Positions 8,049 to 16,729 of a DNA stretch of 64,000 nt are shown here, one piece after another. The translations under genes were made by a program, and so were the position numbers. Every line of letters starts with the position of its first letter. Position 1 is the first letter of the stretch. The DNA is from Ilumatobacter nonamiensis YM16-303 (GTDB lineage Bacteria > Actinomycetota > Acidimicrobiia > Acidimicrobiales > Ilumatobacteraceae), in assembly GCF_000350145.1 (NCBI RefSeq), contig NZ_BAOL01000020.1:1-64000 (forward strand). The letters are read 5' to 3'. Below the pieces are notes generated by a model. That model saw nothing but the letters and a program-made list of their open reading frames with translations, did not search any database and had not been told where the DNA came from.

Positions 8049-8818
8049 CTGAAATCCCCGAGCACCTGCTGAAGCGGGCAGCCGCGGCGCGCGACAAGGC
8101 CAAGGAAGAACCGGCCGCCGAACCCGCCGCAGCGGAGGAACCCGCAGCAGCGAGCGACTCGCGTATTCCCGAGCACCTGCTGCAGCGCAGCAAGGCGGCC
8201 AAGTCCGCGAAGGATGCCCCCGAAGCCGAGTCCGGTGGCTCGGTCGCGGTCGCCGACAAGGTCGGCGCCGTCGTGGCTGCCGAACCTGCTGGTGGCGGCG
8301 TGCCGATCGGTGGTGGCCCCGGTGGTCACACCCAGCGCCTGCTCACCGTCGTCAAGTCCGGCACGATTCAGGACGTCAAGGCCACCCCGGTCGACAAGGT
8401 CCACACGTGGCCGCACCTGCTCGCCGCCGAGTTCGTGGCCGCCCTCGCCTGCACGGCGTTGGTGTTCGTGTTCTCGATCTTCGTGCACGCACCACTGCTC
8501 GAGTTGGCCAACACGAACCAGACGCCGAACCCGTCGAAGGCACCCTGGTACTTCCTCGGTCTGCAGGAACTGCTGGTGTACTTCCACCCGATGGTCGCCG
8601 GCGTGACCCTGCCCGGTGTTGGCCTGATCGCGCTGATCCTCACCCCGTATCTCGACCGCAACCCGTCGAACAAACCCGAAGACCGCAAGTTCGCCACATC
8701 ACTCCAGACCGTGCACATCATGTTCTGGGCCGTGCTGGTGATCATCGGGTCGTTCTTCCGCGGACCGGGATTCAACTTCGTATTCCCATGGGTCGAAGGC
8801 CTGTTCTTCGAGCTCTGA
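8045..8818 (+). CDS. petD: Subunit-IV-like C-terminal cytochrome b subunit with a soluble N-terminal extension
   Basis: 257 aa. The last 135 residues make three helices (about 125-148, 180-202, 221-240), matching b6f subunit IV. The quinol-site motif usually PEWY is APWY here (166-169, in PNPSKAPWYFLGLQELL), so the Glu is missing; related PPWY/PDWY variants are known in low-potential quinone systems. The first 115 residues are an Ala/Glu-rich soluble extension with two copies of an IPEHLL(K/Q)R motif (residues 4-11 and 41-48), also found at the start of the cytochrome c at 6050. The start overlaps a mini-ORF stop. Pairs with the b6-like protein to build the quinol oxidation site. Confidence 0.9.
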   Translation: MTEIPEHLLKRAAAARDKAKEEPAAEPAAAEEPAAASDSRIPEHLLQRSKAAKSAKDAPEAESGGSVAVADKVGAVVAAEPAGGGVPIGGGPGGHTQRLLTVVKSGTIQDVKATPVDKVHTWPHLLAAEFVAALACTALVFVFSIFVHAPLLELANTNQTPNPSKAPWYFLGLQELLVYFHPMVAGVTLPGVGLIALILTPYLDRNPSNKPEDRKFATSLQTVHIMFWAVLVIIGSFFRGPGFNFVFPWVEGLFFEL

Positions 8819-8837
8819 TGGAGAAGGAGCACACATC

Positions 8838-9722
8838 ATGAACACCGCAGCTGTCATTGCCATCGCCATCGGGGTCGTCCTCGTCCTCGCCGCGATCAGC
8901 TTCTTCACGCTCGCGCGCCGCAGCGACGTACGCGGCGCCGGCGCGTTGTCGGGGGAGACCCTGAATCGAGACCGCGCGAGCCGCAAGGACTCGCGCGCCT
9001 ACGAGGCCGAAGCCACCTCGTCGCGCACGGCGGCGGTCGCCGAAGCGGAGGGCACCGCATCACGCGGCACCGGAACTGCGCTCGCGACCGTCGACGAAGA
9101 GCCCGCCATCGTCCCGTGGGTCGAGCCCGACCCCGAGGTCATCGGCGTGTCGCGTCGGCAGTTCTTCAACCGCGCCACGGTCACGCTCATGAGCGCCGGC
9201 CTCGGAGCGTTCGCCGCAGCCGCATTCGTCGGCTTCCTCTGGCCGACCGGCACCGGCGGTTTCGGTGGCCAAGTGCCCGCCGGCAAGCTCGCCGCGATCA
9301 AGGACGGCATCCAGGCCGGCGGTGGCTTCTACTACGTTCCCGAAGCCCGCTCGTGGATCACCGAGTACCCATCCGACGCACTGCCCATCGCGCGCACCGT
9401 CTACCCGGCGAACCTGCTGACCGCGATGGAGGAGGGCATCGTCGTCCTCAGCCAGAAGTGCCCGCACCTCGGCTGCCGCGTGCCCGAGTGCCCGACCAGC
9501 CAGTGGTTCGAATGCCAGTGCCACGGCTCGCAGTACAACCGGGTCGGTGAGAAGAAGGGCGGGCCCGCTCCTCGCGGAATGGACCGCCACCCCGCCGACA
9601 TCTCGGCGAGCGGCGACGTCGTCATCAACACCGGCGTCGTGGTCCCCGGGCCGGCGATCGGCACCAACACGACCGGCCAGGAAGCTGAAGGCCCCCACTG
9701 CACCGGTGGCGGCGACCACTGA
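8838..9722 (+). CDS. Rieske [2Fe-2S] iron-sulfur protein
   Basis: 294 aa. Cluster ligands are C208 and H210 (CPHLGC) and C228 and H229 (CQCHGS), with C213 and C226 as the probable disulfide pair. There is an N-terminal membrane segment (4-26), a 75-residue polar linker, then a twin-arginine motif SRRQFF (105-110) before a second hydrophobic segment (113-135), as in actinobacterial QcrA-type Rieske proteins with several membrane spans. It accepts electrons from menaquinol at the b6-like core and gives them to cytochrome c. It ends in a Gly/His tail; its last base overlaps the next start (TGATG). Confidence 0.93.
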   Translation: MNTAAVIAIAIGVVLVLAAISFFTLARRSDVRGAGALSGETLNRDRASRKDSRAYEAEATSSRTAAVAEAEGTASRGTGTALATVDEEPAIVPWVEPDPEVIGVSRRQFFNRATVTLMSAGLGAFAAAAFVGFLWPTGTGGFGGQVPAGKLAAIKDGIQAGGGFYYVPEARSWITEYPSDALPIARTVYPANLLTAMEEGIVVLSQKCPHLGCRVPECPTSQWFECQCHGSQYNRVGEKKGGPAPRGMDRHPADISASGDVVINTGVVVPGPAIGTNTTGQEAEGPHCTGGGDH

Positions 9723-10837
9723 TGCTTGCACTCACCACGACCGCGATCGCCGGCTTGGCGTTCGCCATCATCCTCGTCGGGTTCGTCGTCTACGCGTTCT
9801 TCAACGTGCGCGCGGGCCGCGCCGAGATCGGCTCCGAGATCGAACTCGCGCCGAACCGCAAGCCGTACTACGACGACGAGACGCTCGAGGGCTCGCGTCT
9901 CGAGCGGATGCAACTGCTCGGTGTCGCGCTGCTGCTCGTCAGCGTCATCGGGCTCCCCCTCTACTGGGTCCTCGAACCGAGCCGTCAGGCCGGCGCCGAG
10001 GAAGGCTGGAACAAGCGCTTCGCCACCTGGGGTGAGGAGCTGTTCGCACCCACCGCAGAAGGCGGCTTCAACTGTGCTGGTTGCCACGGCGGAATGAACG
10101 CCGTCGGCGGCGAGGCGCCGTTCACCGTCACCGATCCGGTCACCGGAGCAGTCGAAGCCGTCAACTGGACCGCGCCGGCGCTCAACACGGTCTTCTACCG
10201 CTTCGACGCTTCGGAGATCGAGTTCATCCTCAACTACGGTCGCCCGTTCTCGCCGATGTCCCCGTGGGGAACCGTCGGCGGTGGACCGATGACCGAACAG
10301 CAGATCCAGACGCTCATCGAGTACCTGAAGAGCATCCAGATCGAGCGCGAGGGCTGCCTCGAGGACGAACTCGGCGACAACGCCACCACCGAGGACGCCG
10401 ACGCCCTCGGCGGAGCGGTCGAGTACTTCGACACCCAGCTCTGTCCGTCCGGCCTCCTCCCGGCCGACGAGATGGACAACATCGAGGCCGCCGCCCGTCA
10501 GGCGATGGAAGCCGACGGCGTCTCGTACGGCGAGGCCCTGTTCAACCTCGAACTGGGTGCCGGTGCCTACAGCTGCGCCCGGTGCCACACCCTCGGCTGG
10601 AGCTACGGAGACCCCGGCGTCGCCGGTCAGGGCGCGTACGGTTGGAACCTGACCGCCGGGTCGACCAACAGTCACTTCACCGATGAAGAACAGATGGTGG
10701 AGTTCATCAAGACGGGCTCCGAGTTCGGCAAGCAGTACGGAATCAACGGCCAGGGCAGCGGACGCATGCCCGGCTTCGGTTCGATGCTGACCGACGAACA
10801 AGTTCGTGCCGTCGTCGAATACGTCCGGAGTCTGTGA
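9722..10837 (+). CDS. Membrane-bound dihaem cytochrome c
   Basis: 371 aa with two membrane segments near the N-terminus (about 5-27 and 63-83) and two cytochrome c domains. Haem sites are C118-A-G-C121-H122 and C285-A-R-C288-H289. M350 (GRMPGFG) is the likely axial ligand of the second haem, and M179 may serve the first. Fused dihaem cytochromes replace a separate cytochrome c1 plus soluble cytochrome c in actinobacterial bcc complexes (QcrC role), but QcrC has its anchor at the C-terminus, unlike this one. The 4-nt overlap with the next gene supports coupling. Confidence 0.9.
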   Translation: MLALTTTAIAGLAFAIILVGFVVYAFFNVRAGRAEIGSEIELAPNRKPYYDDETLEGSRLERMQLLGVALLLVSVIGLPLYWVLEPSRQAGAEEGWNKRFATWGEELFAPTAEGGFNCAGCHGGMNAVGGEAPFTVTDPVTGAVEAVNWTAPALNTVFYRFDASEIEFILNYGRPFSPMSPWGTVGGGPMTEQQIQTLIEYLKSIQIEREGCLEDELGDNATTEDADALGGAVEYFDTQLCPSGLLPADEMDNIEAAARQAMEADGVSYGEALFNLELGAGAYSCARCHTLGWSYGDPGVAGQGAYGWNLTAGSTNSHFTDEEQMVEFIKTGSEFGKQYGINGQGSGRMPGFGSMLTDEQVRAVVEYVRSL

Positions 10838-11685
10838 GCGAAATGAATCTGTTGGCAATCGGCTGGGAGCCCGAACTTCGCGGACTCCTCACCGTCATCA
10901 TCGCCGTCGTCATCCTGGTCGGCAGCATCTACCTGATCCTGATGACCAACATGGGATCCCGACTGGGGTTCCTCGTGACCATCGCCGCCCTCGCCGGCTG
11001 GATGATGCTCATGGGTCTCACCTGGTGGATCTACGGCATCGGGCTCCGCGGTGCGGACCCGTCGTGGCAACCCGTCGCGGGGGCCTCGGTCCTGCAGGAC
11101 ACCGAAGCGCTGCGCAGTGCCGGAGTGCTCGAGGAACTGCCTGACGTTCCGGTCGGGGCCACACCGGCGCAGGAGGCCGAGGTCGTCAGCAACGAACTCG
11201 TGAGCGAGGGCTTCATCGTTCTCGACCCGGCGTCGCCGGCGTTCGGCCAGGCATCGGCCGAGGCCAGCGTGCTGCTCGAAGAAGCCGGTGCATTCGCGGC
11301 CGGGGAGTACACGATCGTCGACATCTTCGACATCGGCGGCGCCCGTTCACCGATGATCGAGGCCGGCGCCATCCCGGGTCTCGACAACGATTCGCTCGAC
11401 TTCCTCGCCTTCCGGCACGAGCCGCACTACGTGCTCGTCGAAGCCGCTCCGAACGTCCAGGTCCGGACCGAAGACGGCCGTGCGCCCGTCTCGCCGACGA
11501 TCGACGAAACCCAGCAGCGTCAGTACGTGTACATGGTCCGCGACCTCGGTACCCGACGCCAGCCGGCGGTCGTCCTGACGATCGGTGGCGGAGCGATCTT
11601 CTTCGCACTGTGCTACCTGCTCCATCGTCGTGACCGGCACCTCGCCGAGAACCTCGCCAACGCGAAGGCCGTGGCGACCGCCTGA
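10834..11685 (+). CDS. Membrane protein of the b6f-like cluster, function unknown
   Basis: 283 aa, not recognised. Two membrane helices near the N-terminus (about 16-38 and 46-66), an acidic extracytoplasmic domain of about 170 residues without Cys or haem motif, and one C-terminal helix (about 245-265, VVLTIGGGAIFFALCYLL) followed by a basic tail. The topology leaves the middle domain outside the membrane. It overlaps the dihaem cytochrome gene by 4 nt and nuoA by 1 nt, so it bridges the quinol-oxidase and complex I parts of the block. It could be an assembly or supercomplex factor. Start GTG 10834; ATG 10843 is an alternative. Confidence 0.75.
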   Translation: MSEMNLLAIGWEPELRGLLTVIIAVVILVGSIYLILMTNMGSRLGFLVTIAALAGWMMLMGLTWWIYGIGLRGADPSWQPVAGASVLQDTEALRSAGVLEELPDVPVGATPAQEAEVVSNELVSEGFIVLDPASPAFGQASAEASVLLEEAGAFAAGEYTIVDIFDIGGARSPMIEAGAIPGLDNDSLDFLAFRHEPHYVLVEAAPNVQVRTEDGRAPVSPTIDETQQRQYVYMVRDLGTRRQPAVVLTIGGGAIFFALCYLLHRRDRHLAENLANAKAVATA

Positions 11686-12176
11686 TGGGCCAGTACCTGC
11701 CGATCGTGATCCTGATGCTCCTGGGCATCGTGTTCGGCGTGCTCAGCCTGTTCGCGTCCAAGCTGCTCGGCCCGAGTCGACCGTCGGCCGCCAAGGAAGC
11801 GCCCTACGAGTGCGGCATCGTGCCCTCCCGTGAACCTCCCGAGCGGTTCCCGGTGAGCTTCTACATCGTCGCGATGCTGTTCATCATGTTCGACATCGAG
11901 ATCATCTTCGTGTACCCGTACGCGGTCTCTCACGGCCAACTCGGCGCGTACGCGTTCTGGGCGATCTTCCTGTTCTCGGTCGTCTTCTTCCTGACGTTCG
12001 TGTACGAGGTCGCCCGCGGCGGACTCGACTGGGGTCCGATCCAGAAGTACCGGAGCCTGCAAGCCGACGCCGAGATCGTGTCGCCGACTCGTTCGCTCGG
12101 GTCGACGATTCGCCGGGTCGGGAACGAGGGTCGTCTCGACGATCCGAGCAACACCACGAACCAACCGGCCGCGTAA
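11685..12176 (+). CDS. nuoA: NADH-quinone oxidoreductase subunit A
   Basis: Membrane subunit of complex I, 163 aa, with three helices. The hallmark YECGI (Cys of the TM1-2 loop that lines the quinone channel) is followed by REPPERFPVSFYIVAMLFIM and the helix-2 FDIEIIFVYPY. The usual length is about 120; the extra 40 residues are a polar C-terminal tail after VYEVARGGLDWG. The ATG overlaps the stop of the preceding membrane protein (TGATG). Confidence 0.96.
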   Translation: MGQYLPIVILMLLGIVFGVLSLFASKLLGPSRPSAAKEAPYECGIVPSREPPERFPVSFYIVAMLFIMFDIEIIFVYPYAVSHGQLGAYAFWAIFLFSVVFFLTFVYEVARGGLDWGPIQKYRSLQADAEIVSPTRSLGSTIRRVGNEGRLDDPSNTTNQPAA

Positions 12177-12188
12177 GGAGACCGCAAC

Positions 12189-12773
12189 ATGGGCATCGTC
12201 AACGATGTGCTCGACGACGGACTGGGCGGGCTGTCACACAACGTCCTCACGGGAAAACTCGAAGACCTCATCAACTGGTCGCGGTCGCGTTCGTCGTGGC
12301 CCGCGTCGTTCGGTCTCGCATGCTGCGCAATCGAGATGATGGGCACCGGCGGCGCGCACTACGACATCTCGCGTTTCGGCATGGAGGTCTTCCGGGCCAG
12401 CCCCCGTCAGGCCGACATCATGATCGTCGCCGGTCGGGTCAGCCAGAAGATGGCACCGGTGCTGCGGCAGGTGTACGACCAGATGATGGAGCCGAAGTGG
12501 GTCATCTCGATGGGCGTGTGCGCCAGCTCCGGTGGCATGTTCAACAACTATGCGATCGTCCAGGGAGTCGACCAGGTCGTTCCCGTCGACGTGTACGCCC
12601 CCGGCTGCCCGCCCACGCCCGAGACGCTGATCCACGCCATCGAGCAACTCCACGGCCTGATCGAGAACGAGCAGATCCTGAAGCGTCGGAAGGAAACCGG
12701 CGAAGGTGCCCAGATCCACGTCGAGCACATCGAGCCCGCACCGGCACCGGTGCTGATGGGAACGAAGTCGTGA
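12189..12773 (+). CDS. nuoB: NADH-quinone oxidoreductase subunit B
   Basis: Peripheral-arm subunit that carries the terminal cluster N2. 194 aa; ligands are the vicinal Cys pair in [14 protein letters not shown], the Cys in [11 protein letters not shown] and the Cys in [13 protein letters not shown] clear ribosome binding site, TAAGGAG, lies 6-12 nt before ATG 12189. The C-terminal 35 residues extend past the conserved core. The stop overlaps the GTG start of nuoC. Confidence 0.97.
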   Translation: MGIVNDVLDDGLGGLSHNVLTGKLEDLINWSRSRSSWPASFGLACCAIEMMGTGGAHYDISRFGMEVFRASPRQADIMIVAGRVSQKMAPVLRQVYDQMMEPKWVISMGVCASSGGMFNNYAIVQGVDQVVPVDVYAPGCPPTPETLIHAIEQLHGLIENEQILKRRKETGEGAQIHVEHIEPAPAPVLMGTKS

Positions 12774-13285
12774 GCGACGACACCACCACCCAGCCGGAGA
12801 CGGACACCGAAGCGGTTCCGATGATCCATGGCTGCCCGGTCACGGACAGCCGCGGCCAGGAGGTCGTCCACCCCTCGCGCGAGCAGTACGTCGACGTGGC
12901 CAAGGCGTTGGCCGACGAGGGCTACAGCGTGTGTATGGACCTGTGCGGCGTCGACTACCTGCAACACATGGGCCGCGCGCTCCCCGAGGGCGTCGCGCCC
13001 GAGCGGTTCGAGGTCGTGGTGAACCTGCTCGACATCGGACAGCGCCGTCGGATCCGACTTCGTGTGCAGGTGCCGGAGTCCGACCCGACCCTCGCCTCGC
13101 TGTTCGATCTCCACCCGGGCACCGAGCCGTACGAGCGCGAGACCTTCGACATGTTCGGCATCGCCTTCGAGGGCCATCCTGATCTCACCCGCATCCTGAT
13201 GCCGGAGGGCTGGGAAGGTCATCCGCTGCGCAAGGACTACGGGGTCGGAGAGATTCCCGTCCAGTTCAAGGGAGCGCACGCCTGA
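12770..13285 (+). CDS. nuoC: NADH-quinone oxidoreductase subunit C
   Basis: 30-kDa-type subunit of the peripheral arm, 171 aa. It contains the family signature [18 protein letters not shown] followed by [21 protein letters not shown] 12770 overlaps the nuoB stop and is the only start that fits; the frame upstream is noise. The N-terminal 20 residues are acidic and variable. It is separate from NuoD, not fused as in E. coli. Confidence 0.95.
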   Translation: MSDDTTTQPETDTEAVPMIHGCPVTDSRGQEVVHPSREQYVDVAKALADEGYSVCMDLCGVDYLQHMGRALPEGVAPERFEVVVNLLDIGQRRRIRLRVQVPESDPTLASLFDLHPGTEPYERETFDMFGIAFEGHPDLTRILMPEGWEGHPLRKDYGVGEIPVQFKGAHA

Positions 13286-14706
13286 TGTCCACCACCGAAG
13301 AAGAGCTGACCGAACAAGAACTCGCCGAGACCGGCGTCGACCCGGACCAGATCGAACCCAAGCACGCCGAATCGAACTACGCCGCCTTCATCGCGAACAC
13401 CAACGAGGGCGAACAGCTGCTCAAGCCGCGCAGCGAGACCACCGCCGACGAACTCCTCCGCGAGGTCGGCTCGGTGCTGCGGATGTCCGAGGCCGAAGCC
13501 GCGCAGCTCGGCGATCTCCCCGACGACCCGGAAGAGGATCAGACGATGATCCTCAACATGGGGCCTGCCCACCCGTCGACGCACGGCGTGCTCCGCCTGA
13601 TGCTCGAACTCCAGGGCGAAGAGGTGCTGCGTTGCAAGCCGGTGATCGGCTATCTCCACACCGGCATGGAGAAGACCGGCGAGACCCTCACCTACATGCA
13701 GGGCGGCACCAACGTCACCCGCATGGATTACCTGAGTCCGCTGGCCAACGAGCTGGCGTTCTCGATGGCGGTCGAGCGACTGCTCGGCATCACCGACGAG
13801 ATCCCCGAACGTGCCGTGTGGATCCGCATGCTGATGGCCGAACTCAACCGCATGTCGAGCCATCTGTTGTTCATGGCCACCAACGGCATGGACCTCGGCG
13901 CGGTCTCGATGATGATCTACGGCTGGCGTGAGCGCGAGGAGGTGTTGCGGTTCTTCCAGGAGGTCTCCGGCCTGCGGATGAACCACAACTACATCCGCCC
14001 GGGCGGCGTCGCAGCCGACCTCCCACCCGGTTGGCGTGACGGTGTGCTGCGGCTCCTCGAGCTGATCCCGCCGCGCCTCGACGAGTACGACATCCTGCTC
14101 ACCGGTCAGCCGATCTTCCGCGACCGTCTGCAGGGCGTCGGTGTGATCACCCCGAACGAGGCACTCGCACTGAGTGCGTCGGGAGCCGTGCTGCGGTCGA
14201 CCGGAGTGGAGTGGGACCTGCGTCGCGACCAGCCGTACGGTCGGTACGACGAGTTGGAGTTCGACGTGATCGTCGGCTCGTACGGCGACGCATTCGACCG
14301 CTTCGCGATCCGCCTCGCCGAGATTCGCGAGTCGATGAAGATCGTTCGCCAGATCCTCGACAAGATGCCCGAGGGCAACACCCGCATCCAGGACAAGAAG
14401 GTCACGCCGCCACCACGCGCTCGGATCGACGAGTCGATGGAGGCGCTGATCCACCACTTCAAGATCTTCACCGAGGGCTTCAAGGTGCCCGAGGGTGAGG
14501 TGTACGAGGCGATCGAAGGCCCGCGTGGCGAACTCGGCTGCTACATCGCATCCGACGGTGGCCCGAACCCGTATCGCATCCACATGCGCGACCCCTCGTT
14601 CGCCCACGTCCAGTGCATTCCGCACATGATGCGCGGCGGACTGATCGCCGATGCCGTCGCCGTCATCTCGTCGGTCGACCCCGTGCTCGGAGGAGTGGAC
14701 AGATGA
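13285..14706 (+). CDS. nuoD: NADH-quinone oxidoreductase subunit D
   Basis: 49-kDa-type subunit that forms the quinone site with NuoB. 473 aa; the conserved core begins only at residue 88 (MILNMGPAHPSTHGVLRL) and includes GYLHTGMEK, YLSPLANE and the C-terminal PNPYRIHMRDPSF. The first 85 residues are an acidic, Glu-rich extension, longer than in most bacterial NuoD. The stop overlaps the nuoE start as ATGA. Confidence 0.97.
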   Translation: MSTTEEELTEQELAETGVDPDQIEPKHAESNYAAFIANTNEGEQLLKPRSETTADELLREVGSVLRMSEAEAAQLGDLPDDPEEDQTMILNMGPAHPSTHGVLRLMLELQGEEVLRCKPVIGYLHTGMEKTGETLTYMQGGTNVTRMDYLSPLANELAFSMAVERLLGITDEIPERAVWIRMLMAELNRMSSHLLFMATNGMDLGAVSMMIYGWREREEVLRFFQEVSGLRMNHNYIRPGGVAADLPPGWRDGVLRLLELIPPRLDEYDILLTGQPIFRDRLQGVGVITPNEALALSASGAVLRSTGVEWDLRRDQPYGRYDELEFDVIVGSYGDAFDRFAIRLAEIRESMKIVRQILDKMPEGNTRIQDKKVTPPPRARIDESMEALIHHFKIFTEGFKVPEGEVYEAIEGPRGELGCYIASDGGPNPYRIHMRDPSFAHVQCIPHMMRGGLIADAVAVISSVDPVLGGVDR

Positions 14707-15323
14707 GCCGCCTGAACGATTCGAACGTGCTGTTGGCGCACGAGATCATCGAGCGCTATCCGCGCAAGAAGTCGGCGCTGATCCCGCTGCTGCATCTGAG
14801 TCAGGAACAGAACGGGTGGGTCACGCCCGAGGCGATGCGACACCTCGCCGAGCTGCTCGACATCACGCCGGCCGAGGTGATCGGAACCGCCACGTTCTAC
14901 GAGATGTTCAAGTTCGAACCGGTCGGCAAGTACGTGATCAACGTGTGCCAGACCATGAGCTGCGCACTGCTCGGCTCCGACGGTCTGATGCATCACGCCG
15001 AGCAGAAGCTCGGGATCAAGGCCGGCTCCACGACGGAGGACGGCATGTTCACGCTCGAACCCGCCGAGTGTCAGGCCGCCTGCACCGAGGCGCCCACGCT
15101 GCAGGTCAACTATCGGCATCGATACCGCGTCACCAACGACTCCTTCGACCAGCTGGTCGACGATCTGCGCGCGGGCAATCTCGACGGTGAGATCCCGCCG
15201 CACGGCACGTTGGGCCGGAATCGCCAGCACATCCCCGCGGAGAAGTTCGTCGGCGCACCCGATCCGGACGACGTGAGCGACGGTCCCGTGTGGATTCCCG
15301 TCAGTGTCGGAGACGACTCATGA
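14703..15323 (+). CDS. nuoE: NADH-quinone oxidoreductase subunit E
   Basis: 24-kDa-type thioredoxin-like [2Fe-2S] protein (cluster N1a), 206 aa. Ligands are C-x4-C in VCQTMSCALLG and C-x3-C in AECQAACTEAP. The helical N-terminal domain (EIIERYPRKKSALIPLL) and TPAEVIGTATFYEMF are typical. About 40 residues beyond the fold form a polar tail. I took ATG 14703, in the ATGA overlap with nuoD; longer readings upstream lack homology. Confidence 0.96.
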   Translation: MSRLNDSNVLLAHEIIERYPRKKSALIPLLHLSQEQNGWVTPEAMRHLAELLDITPAEVIGTATFYEMFKFEPVGKYVINVCQTMSCALLGSDGLMHHAEQKLGIKAGSTTEDGMFTLEPAECQAACTEAPTLQVNYRHRYRVTNDSFDQLVDDLRAGNLDGEIPPHGTLGRNRQHIPAEKFVGAPDPDDVSDGPVWIPVSVGDDS

Positions 15324-16729
15324 GCACTGCGATCACCCGCGACTACACCCCGGGTTTCTACGAGGGCGACCGTCCGAAGGTCGTCACCTCGCGCTTCGAG
15401 TTCGAGGACAGCCACACGATCGATCGCTACCTCGCCACCGGCGGGTACGACGGGCTGAAGAAGGCCATCGAGATGGGTCCCGAGAAGATGGCGGGCGAGG
15501 TCAAGGCCTCCACGCTGCTCGGCCGCGGTGGTGCCGGTTTCCCGGCCGGCGTCAAGTGGGGCTTCACGCCGCAGGGCGTGTGGCCGCGCTATCTCGTCGT
15601 CAATGGCGACGAGTCGGAGCCCGGCACCTACAAGGACCGCCTCCTCATGGAGCGCGATCCGCACCAGCTGATCGAAGGTTGCCTGATCGCGTCGTACGCG
15701 GCGGGCCTGTCGCAGTGCTTCCTGTACGTCCGCGGCGAGATGCCGTTGGCGCACGAGCGCATCGCCACCGCACTCGACGAGGCGTACGCCGAGGGCTACG
15801 TCGGCAAGAACATCATGGGCACCGACTTCAGCCTCGACATCGTCCTCCACTGGGGTGCCGGTGCGTACGTCGTCGGTGAGGAGACCGCGCTGATCGAGTC
15901 GCTCGAAGGTGAGCGCGGCATGCCGCGTCTCAAGCCGCCGTACTTCCCGGCGGCTGTCGGTCTCTATGGTCAGCCGACGATCGTCAACAACGTCGAGACG
16001 CTCGCGAACCTCCCGTTCATCGCGTCCAAGGGTTCCGACGCCTACACCGCGATCGGCACCGAGACCTCGCCGGGCACCCGCATGGTCGCGATCTCCGGTC
16101 ACGTGAAGCGCCCCGGTGTGTACGAGATCGTCAACGGCACCACCACGTTCCGGGACATCATCTACGGCGACGAGTTCTGCCAGGGCATCCGCGACGACAA
16201 CGAGTTGAAGGCGTTCGTGCCCGGTGGCGGTTCCGCTCCGTGGTTCCTGCCCGACCAACTCGACATCCCGTTCGAGGGCAAGGAGGCCGGCATGGCCGGC
16301 TCGATGCTCGGCTCGGGCGCCGTCATGGTGATGGACGACACGACCGACATCCCCGAGGCGGCCCTCACGCTCGTCCGGTTCTACGCCCACGAATCGTGTG
16401 GCAAGTGCGTGCCGTGCCGTGAAGGTGGCACGTGGTTGCTGCGGATTCTCGAGCGTGTCTGCGCAGGCCACGGCACCGACGCCGACCTCGACCAGATCCT
16501 CGAGGTCGGGCAGTCGATCTGCCCGGGCGACATGCCGCACGCGGCGTCCGAACGTCTCGGTTTGGAAGCGACGCCGTTCCCGTACAAGATGACCACGATC
16601 TGTTTCGTCGGTCCCTCCGCCTACGCTCCGCTCCACTCGGCACTCACGTTGTTCCGTGACGAGTTCGATGCGAAGGTGGTTCCGGCCCCGAAGCGCATCT
16701 CCATTCCCGTTGCGGTGGCAGGTTCATGA
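15320..16729 (+). CDS. nuoF: NADH-quinone oxidoreductase subunit F
   Basis: NADH-binding subunit with FMN and cluster N3, 469 aa. It shows the NADH/FMN glycine loop GRGGAGFPAGVKWGF, NGDESEPGTYKDR, and the [4Fe-4S] site ESCGKCVPCREGG with the distant fourth Cys in SICPGDMPH. ATG 15320 overlaps the nuoE stop by 4 nt. The N-terminal 45 residues precede the usual core. It oxidises NADH and feeds the peripheral arm. Confidence 0.97.
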   Translation: MSTAITRDYTPGFYEGDRPKVVTSRFEFEDSHTIDRYLATGGYDGLKKAIEMGPEKMAGEVKASTLLGRGGAGFPAGVKWGFTPQGVWPRYLVVNGDESEPGTYKDRLLMERDPHQLIEGCLIASYAAGLSQCFLYVRGEMPLAHERIATALDEAYAEGYVGKNIMGTDFSLDIVLHWGAGAYVVGEETALIESLEGERGMPRLKPPYFPAAVGLYGQPTIVNNVETLANLPFIASKGSDAYTAIGTETSPGTRMVAISGHVKRPGVYEIVNGTTTFRDIIYGDEFCQGIRDDNELKAFVPGGGSAPWFLPDQLDIPFEGKEAGMAGSMLGSGAVMVMDDTTDIPEAALTLVRFYAHESCGKCVPCREGGTWLLRILERVCAGHGTDADLDQILEVGQSICPGDMPHAASERLGLEATPFPYKMTTICFVGPSAYAPLHSALTLFRDEFDAKVVPAPKRISIPVAVAGS

